A stretch of 64,000 nt of DNA from Mytilisepta virgata (taxonomy: Eukaryota > Mollusca > Bivalvia > Mytilida > Mytilidae), in the NCBI GenBank assembly GCA_028015205.1, contig CM051510.1, positions 35,340,580 to 35,404,579 on the forward strand, in the 5' to 3' direction. A program made the position numbers and the translations under genes. Below, one piece after another: positions 12,801 to 23,940 of this stretch. Within the stretch, counting starts at the first letter, position 1; every line of letters begins with the position of its first letter. Below the pieces are notes generated by a model. The model saw only the letters and a program-made list of their open reading frames with translations, did no database searches and was not told where the DNA came from.

Positions 12801-15800
12801 AAGTACTCAACCAAAAATACCGAAATAGGAAGCCAAATTTCAGCTAAGGAGATCTACCATGTGCAATACAAGGACTGAACCCTTAGTATTTCTGTTATTT
12901 TTGAATTTTGCTAAATATTGGTAATTTCTGTAACAAATAATGTGTCCATTGACCTAGACTGTCAAACAAGATGGCTGCCTCAGCCGAACTTAGTTTATCA
13001 TAGGACCCTATGGAAAAACCAGCCAAATTGACTGCTACACTTACATAAATTTTAAACCCTGCTCAAGGTGACAAGTTAAACACAGGTGAGCGATACAGGC
13101 TCTTGAGAGCCTCTAGTTTATTTTATTTTACACGTTTTTTAATATGTTGACATAAGTGTGGCATTTTTTGGGGATATTGTATGCACCCGATGAGCTACAA
13201 TAATTAATAATCATTTATAATTTGACTGGCTGGTTTGTGTCAGTAAAGATCATCTAATATTGTACACTACAATTTATTTTTATACGCCCGTCAAAATTTT
13301 GACGGGACGTATTTTGGTATACAAATGTCCGGCGTCCGTCTGTCCGTTGTAAACATGTCGCACCGTAACATGAGAACAACTTATCCAAATTTCATGAAAC
13401 TTAATATAGTTGTTTCTTATGATGGTCAAACGATTTGTATACTTTTTGGTGAAAATAAGATTAAAACTTTTTGAGTTACGGGACTTTGTAACTAAAACAG
13501 GGGTGTGTTTTTTTCACATGTCGCTCCGTGTCTCAAAAACGATTTATGATTATTGCTTAAAACTTTACACAATTCTTAGTTATATTAATCTAAAGATCTG
13601 TATACTTTTTGGTGATGATTCAAAATTTTATTTTAGAGCTATTTAGTTTTTTGTAAAAAAAAGGGTTTCACATGTCGCGCCGTATCTCAGAAGCTATTTA
13701 CGAATATTGTATAAAACTTCACATAGATGTTAGTTATAGTAATATGAAGATCTGTATACTTTTTCGTGATTATTCTTTATTTCATTTTTGAGTTATTGAA
13801 TTTTTATTGAGCTATTTGGTAAACAAGAGGCTCCCAGGAGCCTGAATCGCTCACCTGGTCCTTAAGCTTTAAGGGAGTCTTTCATGAGCTATTACCCCTA
13901 TAATGGATCATCTGACAACTTCGACCCAATTCAGACTTTTGTAGAGCTCAATGAGCTGATTGTTTAAGCAAACAACAGCTTTTCTCTATCGACAATAGTT
14001 TTCATTCTATAGGGCAAAAACAAGAGAAAACGCTATTTTTGACATTTAAAGGGTCATCTATAAGGCATCAACAGTTATTTTTACATTTAAGGGACAAAAC
14101 TTTAAGTCCTAAAGGGCTCATTTAAACATTTTGCAAACTAAGGGAAATGCTGTGAAAATGGTCAATTTTGATGTTCTAAGGGGAATAACTCCTAAAAGGA
14201 ATGATCATACAACTTAATAAGTACAAATTTTTAAAAAAAAATCAAGAAAAATGGCAATAACTCCTACATGGGTGGTTACATCTTTTTCAAAATTTCAAAG
14301 CAGGTAGATCTTGAGGTGTTGAACACTTTAGCTTCCCATCAGAATTTTGATATCTGTCACCATTTTTGAGTTATTTGCAAAAAACTGCAATTTACCCCTA
14401 TGTTCTATTTTTAGCCATGGCAGCCATGTTTTTTTTACAAATCAAAAATCCAAACGATAGTTTAGTAGCACTCATGCCAAGGAACAACTACACTAAGTTT
14501 GGTTGCAATTAAACTTATGGTGTAAGAGGAGTTAACGATTTTATTACAATGAATAAAGACTGCAAAAATGGTCAATTTTGACGATCTAAGGGGAATAACT
14601 CCTAAAAGGAACGAACCTACAACTTCGATCCTGTTACACATTTTGTAGATCTTTGTGTGCCTAACAATATGAAATTTAAATTTTTCAAATTTCCTTTATA
14701 GTATCCAAGATATTGAGCTTAATAAGTGCAAAATTTGGAAAAAATGCAGACAAAGGGCAATAACTCCTACATGGGTCGTTGGATCTTCTTCAAAATTTCA
14801 GGGCAGGTAGATCTTGAGGTGCTGAAAACTTTTACCCTATGCCAGAATTTTGATATCTAATATGGTTTTTGAGTTATTTGCAAAAAACTGCAATTTACCC
14901 CTATGTTCTATTTTTAGCCATGGCGGCCATGTTTTTTTACGAATCAAAAATCCAAACGATAGTTTTGTAGCACATATACCAATAAACAACTGTACGAAGT
15001 TTGGTTGCAATTGGACTTATGGTGTCGGACGAGTTAACGTTTGAAAAATTGTTAACAGACGACGACGACGACAGACGACGACGACGACGACGACGACGAC
15101 GGACGCCAAGTGATGGTAAAAGCTCACATGGACCTTTGGTCCAGGTGAGCTAAAAAGGTAGTCTTTTTTGGTCACATTTCGCGCCGTATCTCTATTGCTT
15201 AAAAGTTTACACGCTTATGTTTTGTCGGGTTTCCATACATTGTTGTGGAAAAACAGGACCCATGATACAGAAAGTATACTCTCAAAGTGTATGCCCATAT
15301 TGTTCAATCAATTTTTCCCAAATTAAGTTAAGAGGGGGTGTGGTGGGGGGGGGGGGGAGGGGGGGGGTCAGTAAAAACCTATGTGAATTAAGTTTTTTTT
15401 ATCCTAAATTGAACTTTTGTTCTCGTCCCTGAGTATTAAGATTTTCAACTTGAATAAATGATTTCTTAAGTTATTCTTAGTGAAAATTATAATGAGGCAG
15501 ATTTTTTATCCGTTGTAGGATTTGTTTGATGGTGATATATCTGTTGTCGACAACTACAACCACACAATGATTCCTATTCGACCACGATCAACATTTATGT
15601 CATACGATGTATGTATAGTTTTTTTTTCAAATTGCAAGACCTAAATGTATCTGCAGATATATGAAATTATTTGTACCTTAACGTTTTATCACAAATATAA
15701 GAAAATTGTACACATCAAAAAAGCAAGGTTGTGTATTCAAAAAAAGAAAACAATGAACTATTTCTTAGATAGTTTGTGGTGTTCTTGTTATCTGGTACTG

Positions 15801-16981
15801 ACAGACTTTCAATAGTGAACAAAACATTGGTCAATGGTAACTAAACTATATTAAACGAGAACAGAAAAGGGTCACACAAAACAGCGGGAAAAGTCAATAA
15901 TAAGTGTATATATAAAATGACGATCCACAATGTCATGAATGTACAACGTGAGAAGACATACGTGTGTGTACCCATGACGACTGACAAAATTGTCATGGTA
16001 GTAAATTCCATTTAGACAGAGGAGGCAGCTGAAAATTAAAAATTAATCATAAATAATATATACAAAGAAGAAAAACAATCATTGCTTCATTCAATAGTAC
16101 GCATTTCATGCAAAGAGGTCTGCAGTCACCTAAAACGACAACACAACTATAAAAAGTTTACTCAAAATTTGAGTCCTCTTTATTTCTTTAACTTGGTAAC
16201 TTTTCGCTCGAAATTCATATTCCTTTATAACCAATTTAGTTGATTCATATTGTTCAATGGAAATCACTCATTTCAAATCCAGCTCTATCTGCCTTATTTC
16301 TGATGTCAACTATTCGACACGAGAAACGTCATTATGAAGAAATTTTGTCATTTTTAAACTATCAACTAAACAATATAATACATCATTTGGTTTTATTAAC
16401 GTTTATTATTATGCTTTAGTTTCAAATGATTTAAATATCATATATATGGAAGACACCAAAAAAAAAAAAAAAAAAAAAAAAAATTATGTCTCAGAATGAA
16501 GGGTTTTGCACCATTATTTGCTCAGATTCCTGGATCCATGATTACTAATGCATCCATATGAAAATTGTTGATATTTTATCTTTCATTTTTTCAGATATCT
16601 GATATTGAAGCAGCCTATGACAAACTTGTAACTTATGCTGCCTATTACAGTATGTCATCTATCGGTGGAGAAAAAAGTGATGATATCTCACTTCCAAATA
16701 TACAATATCATATTGATTTTATTCTCTGTTCATTACACACAGCTTCAATATATGAAGGAGTCGAAATACACTCTCCAGTATGCAGGAAGTCATTACGATT
16801 GACACGAGGACCAGCAAATCGTGCAGAGTTCGCAAAATGGCTATTTGTGATTTTGCGCAATGGCCGAAAATCGTTCTGTGAAGTGTATAATAATTTGTCT
16901 GATAGGGCTGCCTTACCGAAAATGCAGTGCAATTCAATTCCTTCGGTCGATCAACTATGTCAACGTCGACGTGTATATTAA
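9841..16981 (+). CDS. Candidate secreted four-helix (class I cytokine-like) protein, 4 exons
   Basis: Proposed exons are 9841-9850, 10930-11141, 15519-15608 and 16595-16981, giving 232 residues. Residues 1-18 form a signal-peptide-like segment with the hydrophobic core LLYLTLFVL. Amphipathic helices are readable at about 43-73 (A), 104-126 (B), 137-160 (C) and 177-206 (D). The last contains FAKWLFVILRNGRKSFCEVY, similar in pattern to the D helix of CNTF/CLCF1. Eight cysteines (27, 30, 70, 149, 167, 199, 216, 226) and two N-glycosylation sequons (NHT at 88, NLS at 204) fit a secreted protein. The first intron is phase 1 and the others phase 0, the arrangement known for IL-6, G-CSF and growth-hormone genes. 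Exons 2-4 are well supported by splice sites and open frames. Exon 1 and the cytokine assignment are inference. It could instead be another small secreted helical protein. Confidence 0.55.
9934..10201 (+). repeat. Dispersed repeat with an inverted copy at 46639-46915
   Basis: Shared words include CTAAGGGAGTTAACTTTTTA, TCAGCTGAACGTTTTAATCA, CCCGTAAATTGTGTGGTTCA and GTCAAAGTGTT. Here it lies in intron 1 of the cytokine-like gene. Confidence 0.85.
10930..11141 (+). CDS. Exon 2 of the cytokine-like gene: signal core and helix A
   Basis: The acceptor CTAATTCCTTTTCAG has a good pyrimidine tract and the donor is AAT|GTAAGT. The 212 bases encode the hydrophobic signal core, the CQPC pair and a long amphipathic helix (residues about 43-73, ELRDIYLNIIQTLESLL). 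If exon 1 is wrong, the first internal Met is at 10965. That start would drop the hydrophobic core. Confidence 0.65.
11268..13117 (+). repeat. Large dispersed element, copy 1 (interrupted)
   Basis: It starts with CTCACCTGACC and GACGTCCGTCGTCGTCC. The body consists of modules of about 160-170 bp built on CCGAACTTAGTTTAACATAG, AATCTTCTTGTCTGAAACCA, TTGGCAGCAATGGTCCTTAG and AACCAAGATGGCxGCCACAG. It ends with GTGAGCGATACAGG and a GAGAGCCTCT hairpin. The same structure recurs at 51915-54325 and 58241-60048 and, reversed, at 13823-15151. Between 12239 and 12938 another repeat interrupts the body. Confidence 0.85.
12239..12938 (+). repeat. Repeat inserted in copy 1, itself present twice in tandem
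   Basis: Two near-identical segments (about 12345-12560 and 12655-12935) share ACGACGCATTT, AGGAGTTACCTCTCA, AGCAGCATTAAAACCGAAAC and ACAAGAAGTACTC. Intact copies of the host element read ATGGTTCTC then a TGTCCATTGACC block, and here those two are separated by 700 bp. A reverse copy lies at 23550-23940. Confidence 0.8.
13281..13822 (+). repeat. CCGTCAAAATTTTGACGG-type dispersed element, left part
   Basis: It opens with TATACGCCCGTCAAAATTTT then GACGGGACGTATTTTGG, a perfect palindrome CCGTCAAAATTTTGACGG. Inside, a unit with CACATGTCGCxCCGTATCTC and ATCTGTATACTTTTTGGTGA repeats about three times. The element resumes at 15152 (GTCACATTTCGCGCCGTATC) after the large element inserted at 13823. Confidence 0.75.
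13823..15151 (-). repeat. Large dispersed element, copy 2, inverted and nested
   Basis: Read on the + strand it begins ACAAGAGGCTCCCAGGAGCC and CGCTCACCTGG, and ends with GACGACGGACGCCAAGTGAT, GAGCTCAC-like arms and CCAGGTGAGCT. These are the reverse of the ends of copies 1, 3 and 4. The interior holds two copies of a roughly 430-bp block with GGGGAATAACTCCTAAAAGG and TTTAGCCATGGC. A (GAC)n microsatellite lies at 15057-15103. It sits inside the element starting at 13281, so it is younger than that insertion. Confidence 0.85.
15152..15250 (+). repeat. Right part of the element split by copy 2
   Basis: CACATTTCGCGCCGTATCTC matches the internal unit at 13664-13690. This resumes the interrupted repeat. 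Confidence 0.65.
15333..15367 (+). repeat. Poly-G tract
   Basis: Long G runs broken by single T, TGTGGT and A positions. They could form a G-quadruplex on the + strand. Other G tracts are at 34314-34326, 37813-37831 and 62648-62670. Confidence 0.9.
15519..15608 (+). CDS. Exon 3 of the cytokine-like gene: A-B loop
   Basis: The acceptor is ATCCGTTGTAG and the donor GAT|GTATGT. It has 90 bases, phase 0 at both ends and no stop in frame. It encodes residues 75-104, with the sequon NHT and a basic, Pro-containing stretch IPIRPRS, which suits a loop between helices A and B. Confidence 0.6.
16448..16484 (+). repeat. Poly-A tract
   Basis: An uninterrupted A run in the intron just before exon 4 of the cytokine-like gene. 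It may be the tail of an old retroposed copy. Confidence 0.85.
16595..16981 (+). CDS. Exon 4 of the cytokine-like gene: helices B, C and D
   Basis: The acceptor TTTCATTTTTTCAG is strong and the frame starts at phase 0. The 387 bases encode 128 residues and a TAA stop. Readable features are ISDIEAAYDKLVTYAAYYS (helix B), IQYHIDFILCSLHTASIYEG (helix C) and AEFAKWLFVILRNGRKSFCE (helix D). A short Cys-containing tail ends in QRRRVY. GC content is clearly above the flanking introns. No known domain is recognised with certainty. Confidence 0.75.
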   Translation: MSDIEAAYDKLVTYAAYYSMSSIGGEKSDDISLPNIQYHIDFILCSLHTASIYEGVEIHSPVCRKSLRLTRGPANRAEFAKWLFVILRNGRKSFCEVYNNLSDRAALPKMQCNSIPSVDQLCQRRRVY

Positions 16982-17213
16982 TTTCTAATCCCTCTAGTCA
17001 GACCAGTCGTTAGAATATTCAATGAAAGGAAAAGGATGAGATAACGATTGTTGTTGTTTTTTTACGATTTTATATTTGGTTTTGTTCGACTTGTGTATTT
17101 CATACATTTTAGTCGTTTTATGCCCTTTTTGACAGCTCATTTATGTTTCTTGGTATCTATTCTCGCATGAACTGTTTCGCAAGATACTTAGTTAATTGGT
17201 TTATTGTCTTCAG

Positions 17214-17219
17214 AATAAA
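17214..17219 (+). terminator. Candidate polyadenylation signal AATAAA
   Basis: It lies 233 bases after the stop of the cytokine-like gene. A further AATAAA occurs at 17781-17786. The intervening sequence is T-rich, as expected of a 3' UTR. Confidence 0.4.
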
Positions 17220-18069
17220 TTTGGTGTTCGGGATTTATACAGTTGTTTTGTGATATTGTTTTGTTCAATGCCTTTGTTCTCCTTTTGTAAAAGTCTTCTC
17301 TTTCTATCAGATTAAAAATTATTCATATCTGTACTTTCAGCTATAATGTTCGGTTGCGTGTCTGGTGTAATGGAATACAGTTACATAAGTGCTAATATCT
17401 AATTGTGGAAGGGCATGTTCCCCAGCACCTTTTTTAAATGTATGTCTGTGTTTTTTCTTGTCCTTAAGTATGTTAGTTTTGCTTGTGTGTCTAGATTATT
17501 GATTGTTAATTGTCCTTCCGGATTTTTCATGTTTTATTGTGATACCTCAAGATGTACTCAGTACATCCAATCTACATCTCTACATAATTTTTTAAATCTT
17601 TTATGTTTTTTATTGTTTTACATTTTATAGACGTTTATATATGTATCAAAGGTTGTACGGACATCATATAGAACAATACGGGATTCTTTTTATTTATCTC
17701 TACATTTTATTTTGTTTTGTTTTGTTTTTACTTTATCAATGTATCGTATACGCTGTATATGTATTTTTGAAATTATCATCAATAAAAATAGCAAACCATC
17801 TTTGTTTTATTTTAAGTTACCGCTATATTTATAGTCTGCATTATTTGTTGTTTCACACCGATTTCAGAAACGAGAGAGAAATGTAACATTATTCTACTCT
17901 GACGTTAAGCGAATGTTGTCTTGAAAAAGCATTGAAATCACAATAACGTATCGTCAGTGCATACCTTGCGTTGTAGAAATCTTGGTTACTAAATTTATTA
18001 CTGTTTCGATTTTGACTTTATCAAAAAATCTTTGTTTCTTAAAAGTCTGAAAAATATTATACACAAATT

Positions 18070-18103
18070 AGGATATAATGGTATAGCCCAATTAGGGTAT
18101 AAA
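18070..18103 (+). repeat. Left arm of an outer inverted repeat
   Basis: GGATATAATGGTATA followed by AATTAGGGTAT matches the reverse complement of 21507-21545. The arms enclose the THAP element. They may mark an older element into which it inserted, or be part of one larger composite. Confidence 0.6.
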
Positions 18104-18167
18104 GGATTTTTTTAGTAATCTTTTATTACTGCAATTTTTTAGTATTCTTTTATCACAGCTTTTTTAT

Positions 18168-20903
18168 TTAAAGTGGAACTAAAACGCTTATAGAAAGTTA
18201 TTTTCATTTTATAGTACAAAAAAAACGTATAAAAACGCAAAAAAACCCGATGAAATTCGGTAACTTAGTTTTCGAGATATTAGCAAAATACTGGCCGATC
18301 GTCATTTGCACACCTGAACGATTTGTTAAAAAAACTCGAATATTACTAGTCGCCGGAAGTGACGTACTGTGCGGTTCAGATCTTGTACATAAATAGGTAC
18401 AGGTCATTTGCAAAGTGAAAGCAGATTCAGTTGATTGTTTATACGTTATTGGTGACAACTATCGATTGACAGTGCTTCTTATATATTCACCGACACTTGT
18501 TTGATGAAACATTGTACTTATTTTAAATCTACAATTCAACAATGGGAAGGAATTGTGCAGTTGCGGGATGCAGCAACTCTGCAAAAACGGGACATACTCA
18601 ACACGCTTTTCCAAAAGACAACGTAACTTGTGGGTTCATTTTGTAAAACTAACCCGTGTGGATTTTACTGTGCCAACTAAACACTCAGCCATATGTTCAT
18701 AACACTTCTCAGAAGAATGCTATGAGGTTGACATGTTGAGATTCAAGGAGTTATTTGGTTTATCTGCTCATAACGGCAAGAGACTATTGCCAGGTTCAGT
18801 GCCAAGCATTTATCCCAACCAGCATGACCAGTATACATGGTATAATGACGGTCTGCACCAAAATACTTTTGAAAAAATAATTCTAACATGTCTGATCTTA
18901 TTTGTTTTTATATACCATGCATATGTCTTTATATATACATCAAATTTATGTGTATATATGCACATGTTTGAAAATGAATGCATTATCATAATGTCATTGT
19001 GAGAATAAGCCTACATTAAGCCTATGCAGCCTCTCCTGTTGAATCAAAATTTTTTATGTATAACTATATTGTACCTTTACATCATACATAGGGTATATTT
19101 AAGGGTATTTTTAGAGTTATTGTGTTTGATTTACACCCCTTCTTTTTTAAACCACCACAGTTACCAACATCCTGAACATAGGGCTATTTAAAAATATTAT
19201 TAATGGAGTAAGTAGAAGGTACATGTAAGGCCGCTTATATCAAATGCAGAGCCTTGACAGGCATGACTTTGAAAAGATGTAGCCAACAAGCTAACATAAG
19301 TTGTAGTACAATAAGAGGCTATTATAGCGAAATGTGTAGGTCCATAAAAAGTTATTCTGGTCCCATGTCCCTCTGAATGTTTTTCTCTTTCTATGAGCAT
19401 AAAAGTTATACATTTGTAACCATAATAATTTCAAATATTAAGAGTCTGCTGACTATGGTAAAATAATACAATATAGAAAAATAAATGTACTTCCATGATA
19501 TAACTACCTCTCTATTTATATAACATGTTCATGATCATAATCCTGATAATGCAGAAAATAATTTGGGTAAAAATGTAGCTTTTTTAAAGACATTCTATTT
19601 CATTAGCAATGTAAAGCTAAAGCAAAGTTTGAATGTCTAATTATTTATTAAAAGAATATGTATTTATTTATTCATTATTTATAAAAAAAAATATATATAT
19701 ATGACACTTCCAATCGTGCAAGAAATTTTAATTTCCATCTAATAGTATTAAACACCTGTGAAAATTAAAACTAGTTCATGATATAAAACAAATTAGTAAA
19801 CATGTGGATGGATGTTTATCACCTTTAATCCTGGTAATTAAAACAGTAAAAGTTTTAGCACCTATTAATTAACATCCTGTTATCTAGTAATAAAGATCAA
19901 ACAAAAGTTTTAATCCCTCCAATCAGGTAAATAACAACTCGGCCATGCACCTACCACCTGTGGAGTAAATCAATATACCGGTAACAAAGTCATTAGAAAG
20001 GTGTTATGAAAACCAGTTTTGACTGGTATTATAATTCAAATTACACAAAGAGCATAAAGTCCCATAACCAATATTAACCAAATTATAACTCTACAAATGT
20101 GGGAATTATTTTATAAGTTGAATAATTTTTTTTATTAAAATCCATCAAAATCTTTTATTAAAGTTTTAGGTGTACAGTGCAGTTTCTCCAATGATTCTCT
20201 ACATATTTTTATTATTACAACAAGGATTGTAAGAAATTACTTATCCCTCTCTACATATATGTCTCTGATTAAACTAAGAAATTTATTATATTTTTATAAG
20301 AAAATTCTGAAATTTTATGAATCTGTCAATTCAATAAAAAAAAACACATTACAATTCTACATCAAAATCTATATTACTATTCAGTAACTCATATCACTAT
20401 TTGTAAAACATCTGTTTTAAAACTATCAATTAATATTGTGTCTTATATTTGCTTGTTTAAAAAAATAGTGTTTGTTTTTTATTCCTATAAGATGGTCTTC
20501 CATTTGTATTTATGTTATACACACCTTTCAAAATATCTTTCACTTTCATTCTTTTTATATATATGTATATGGGGGCATTTATTGAAATTTATTGGCTATA
20601 CTATTATAAATCACTAGCATTGCTGTCTTCATCCATAATATATTCCTTCTGGTCAATGTAAACAAGTTCAAGAGTAGCCCGCACTGTACGTCATTTCCGG
20701 TCAATCGGGTCACTCAGCGAGGAAACCCTGTTTCCGGAAATAGCGCTGATTGGATTTCCCACAGGTAAAAATAATCCAACTTCACTCGCTATTTTCTCTG
20801 TTATTACTTGACCAAATTTCATCGGTTTTTTTGCGTTTTTATACGTTTATTTAGTACTATAAAATGAAAATAACTTGCTATAAGCGTTTTAGTTCCACTT
20901 TAA
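18168..20903 (+). mobile_element. DNA transposon remnant with long terminal inverted repeats and a THAP domain
   Basis: The left end TTAAAGTGGAACTAAAACGC and following sequence (AAAACGTATAAAAACGC, GAAGTGACGTACTGTGCGG) recurs reversed at 20675-20903. The arms are about 200 bp with some interruption. Both termini carry TTAA. The only coding trace is a broken THAP zinc finger near the left end. THAP domains are known in P-element-type transposases, whereas TTAA ends are typical of piggyBac, so the superfamily is left open. No intact transposase is present. Confidence 0.75.
18542..18832 (+). pseudogene. Broken THAP-type zinc-finger coding fragment
   Basis: The start MGRNCAVAGCSNS with a later HAFPKD matches the first half of a THAP domain (Cys-x4-Cys, then the conserved Phe-Pro). 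After a one-base frame change the expected Trp (LWVHFVKL) and a Cys-x2-His-like ICS-HFS follow, with an in-frame stop. Then comes the typical C-terminal KRLLPGSVPSI. At least one frameshift and one stop show that it is inactive. THAP domains bind DNA in transposases and related regulators. Confidence 0.75.
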
Positions 20904-23549
20904 TAAATCCGTATAATAGACATGTTATATACGGACTAGACACAATATAATTGCTTTTAAAACAAATAAAGCAACATTTAAAAGTATTAAACCAAAATTA
21001 ACACTAAAATACTTGCATTTATAATAGTAATCTTTGAGCAAATAATATCACAAAATGTCTTCTTGTGAATCCACTTTCAATCGAGTCTTTTGAAAATATT
21101 TTAAAGAAAATTGAATGAAATAAAATAATTTATAAGTTATGTTTCGACGTTGCTCGGTTTCAATTAATACTATTCAAAGGGAGCTAACCCACTTTTTTTT
21201 AAATAATAAAAAAAATAATTACACAAACATTTTAAAATTATAATTGAATTCTTTTTTCTCTGAGATGAAAATGTAGCAGATACGAAGAAAAGTGCTTGTT
21301 ATTTTAATGTATTGTCATGTCATACGATGATTGAAGAAGAAAAATATGTGTAGGAGTGCACAACAGAGGGCAGCTTTACATTTGAATGCAATAATCTATT
21401 ACAGTTTAAATGGCTTAGTTAAAACATATATACCCGTTATATTTAACAAATAAGTTCTGTTCGTGGTTAAAACGTGTATGAATAAGTGAGGGTTGAAAGT
21501 CCAAATACCCTAATTAGGATATACCATTATATCCCAATTAGGTTATTATACAACAATTAGAGTACAGTACGCCAATTGTGGGTTTATCTCAACCTGTGTA
21601 GTGTCCAGTAGCATTCAGGACAGAGTGTGTGGAGAGAAAGTACGGACTGATATTTCGGCATTATAAAGATTTTGACGTATTGTTACGCTAGTGTGGAAAC
21701 ATTAGGAACTGAGCTGGTAATACAATGTACCTTTTGGGTCCATCGGTAGAGGTATCAACTCAGGGGTAATTATACTTGTTTTAGATATTCCAAAATGTTC
21801 CTATAGTATGATCAAACATGACGTCAAATGTTCGATGATCGATCGATTGCATCATCTTCCCACCTAGAAATTTATCTATGTGTGAAAAAACCCCTGAAAT
21901 AATGTGTCAACAATATATACAGTTGAGTTCAGTACCACTTCCTCATACCGGATTTGACATGGGCAGGATGGCGGGTGTCCTGCAGGAAGCAGAGACTGCT
22001 TACTTTTCCGGAGCACCTGAGTGAAAGTTAATGCAAATGTGCTAAATTCCGTTGCTATATATTGTGTGACAAACCCGTGAAAGAATGTGTTGTTTGTTTT
22101 TATATGTCTAGAAGGAATTATTACAGTCAAATTCAGAGAATCTGTGTCAACAATATATAACAGTACCCTAATGCACATAAATATAAAATTGCAAAACTGT
22201 TATCTCGAAGGTGAAGGTTATTTCAAATGTGCTACATTCTGTTGTTATATATTGTGTGATTAACTCCGTTTATAAATACATGTATGTGGAGTATTAAAAT
22301 AGACACTACCGTTTTTACTTTTTTCATATCATAGTCAGAACGAGGCCTTCAACAAGGAGGCCAATAAACAAAACCACATCAGATTTTTCTTACTGTACTA
22401 TTGAAATTTGCAGATGGTATGATTTCATCCTTTATTTGAACGTATCTGACATTTCAAATTTGAATTTGCATAATTTTTATCGTGTAATGATCAAACTTTC
22501 AAAATCTATCAATGATTGTAAAATAATTCCTTACATTGATGTAACAGTCATGTCATGAACATCTGCTAAATCAAGGATTTGAAGAATGTTGAGTGTTTTC
22601 ACAATAGATTTTGGTCAAAACAACTATGAGCAACAGCCATACACAAAAAGATTTTTTAATATAATATGCGTCTTATATAAAGACACATTTCTTTGAAATA
22701 TCTTTTTGGGCAAGGCTGTTGCTGATATCAAAATTGTAATTCAATTATTTTTCTATCGTACCAGTTCTATCATAATATTATCTGGCCAAAGTTCTTCGGA
22801 AATGTACTAGTTGTTAGAAACATAATTAAAATACTAAGATAACTTACAAGGTCCTCTTTAAGACGTTCTGGTGTAGAGATCCAAGTGTACAAATGTACTT
22901 ACACTCCTACAATTATATGTAATTCACTTGGTATAGAATGAGTAATATAAGTTTATGTCCTGATTCCATGGCCACCTAGTAATAACACTACTCTAGATCT
23001 AATTTTTTGAAAAATGTAATTGCACATAAAGCACATAAACAGGTAAAGGTACGGAATGTTCGTCAATTAACGTAAGGAACTATACCCGTAAAGAAACACA
23101 GAAAGAAACACTACTTGTTATTAACTGACTCAAACAGTGACGAATTTAAATTAAAAACAAATGTACTCGGTTAATTTCCTTGACTGTTCCGTGTTAAGGG
23201 ATGTTGTGTCAGAGATGTTTTTTGTTTTCACTATCACAATTTTCACATCTAATTCAAGCTTTTGTTCTTGTTGATCAGCTCATACCTGCAGAATATTTAA
23301 TGTTAATTTTCAAAATGCTCCGGTTGGAATTCTCATAACAAAAGTTAATTTTTTAAAGAAAATTGTTATTTTATTTGATTTGTTTTTCATGAATTAAGAT
23401 GGTTTTCAATTCATTCATTTCTCACGTTTGTAAATGAATTACAGGAAATAAAATAGTTTCCAAAAATAGAATAACACATATGAAAATACATTATCCTGAT
23501 TTGGTCTTTCATCTCGCCTGTTGATTGTTCAAAATTGACCCGATAAATT
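20904..23549. other. Non-coding stretch with repeat fragments
   Basis: It contains the outer inverted-repeat arm at 21507-21545 and a fragment of the retroelement 3' region at about 21930-22025 (CTTTTCCGGAGCACCTGAG), opposite in strand to the copy at 29870. A near-duplicate of the words CAAATGTGCTA and TATATATTGTGTGA occurs at about 22035 and 22215. A foldback lies at 22610-22735. No exon was recognised. Confidence 0.5.
22610..22735. repeat. Short foldback element
   Basis: AGCAACAGCC followed by AAAAAGATTTTTTAAT is mirrored by ATCTTTTTGGGCAAGGCTGT and TGCTGATATC. The arms are imperfect and the whole is about 125 bp. Confidence 0.5.
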
Positions 23550-23940
23550 TGGGAAACTCCTGGGACGATGCCTTTGCATGGTGGACCCTATGTCCTGGAG
23601 GGTATTCGCCAACCCAGTCTTCAGACTTGTCTGGCATGATTATTCATTGATCTGTTAAAGAAATTACCAGTATTTAGCAAAATTCAAAAATTAGAGAAAT
23701 ACTAAGGTTCATTCCTTGTATTGCACATGGTAGATCTCCTTAGCTGAAATTTGGCTTCCTATTTCGGCATTTTTGGTTATGAGAACTTCTTGTTTAAAAT
23801 ATGTTTGATTTTTTTGTCTTCCAAATGTTTCGGTTTTAATGCTGCTGATGAGAGGTAACTCCTTAAAATGCGTCGTATACAGTATAGTGTAAATTTACGA
23901 TACCTAATATTAGTATCTTTGGATTGTTATTTTGAACAAA
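23550..23940 (-). repeat. Inverted copy of the repeat at 12239-12938
   Basis: Shared words in reverse orientation include CTCCTGGGACGATGCC, GGGTATTCGCCAACCCAGTC, TTTCGGTTTTAATGCTGCTG and GAGAGGTAACTCCTTAAAAT. The two loci are 11 kb apart. Confidence 0.85.
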
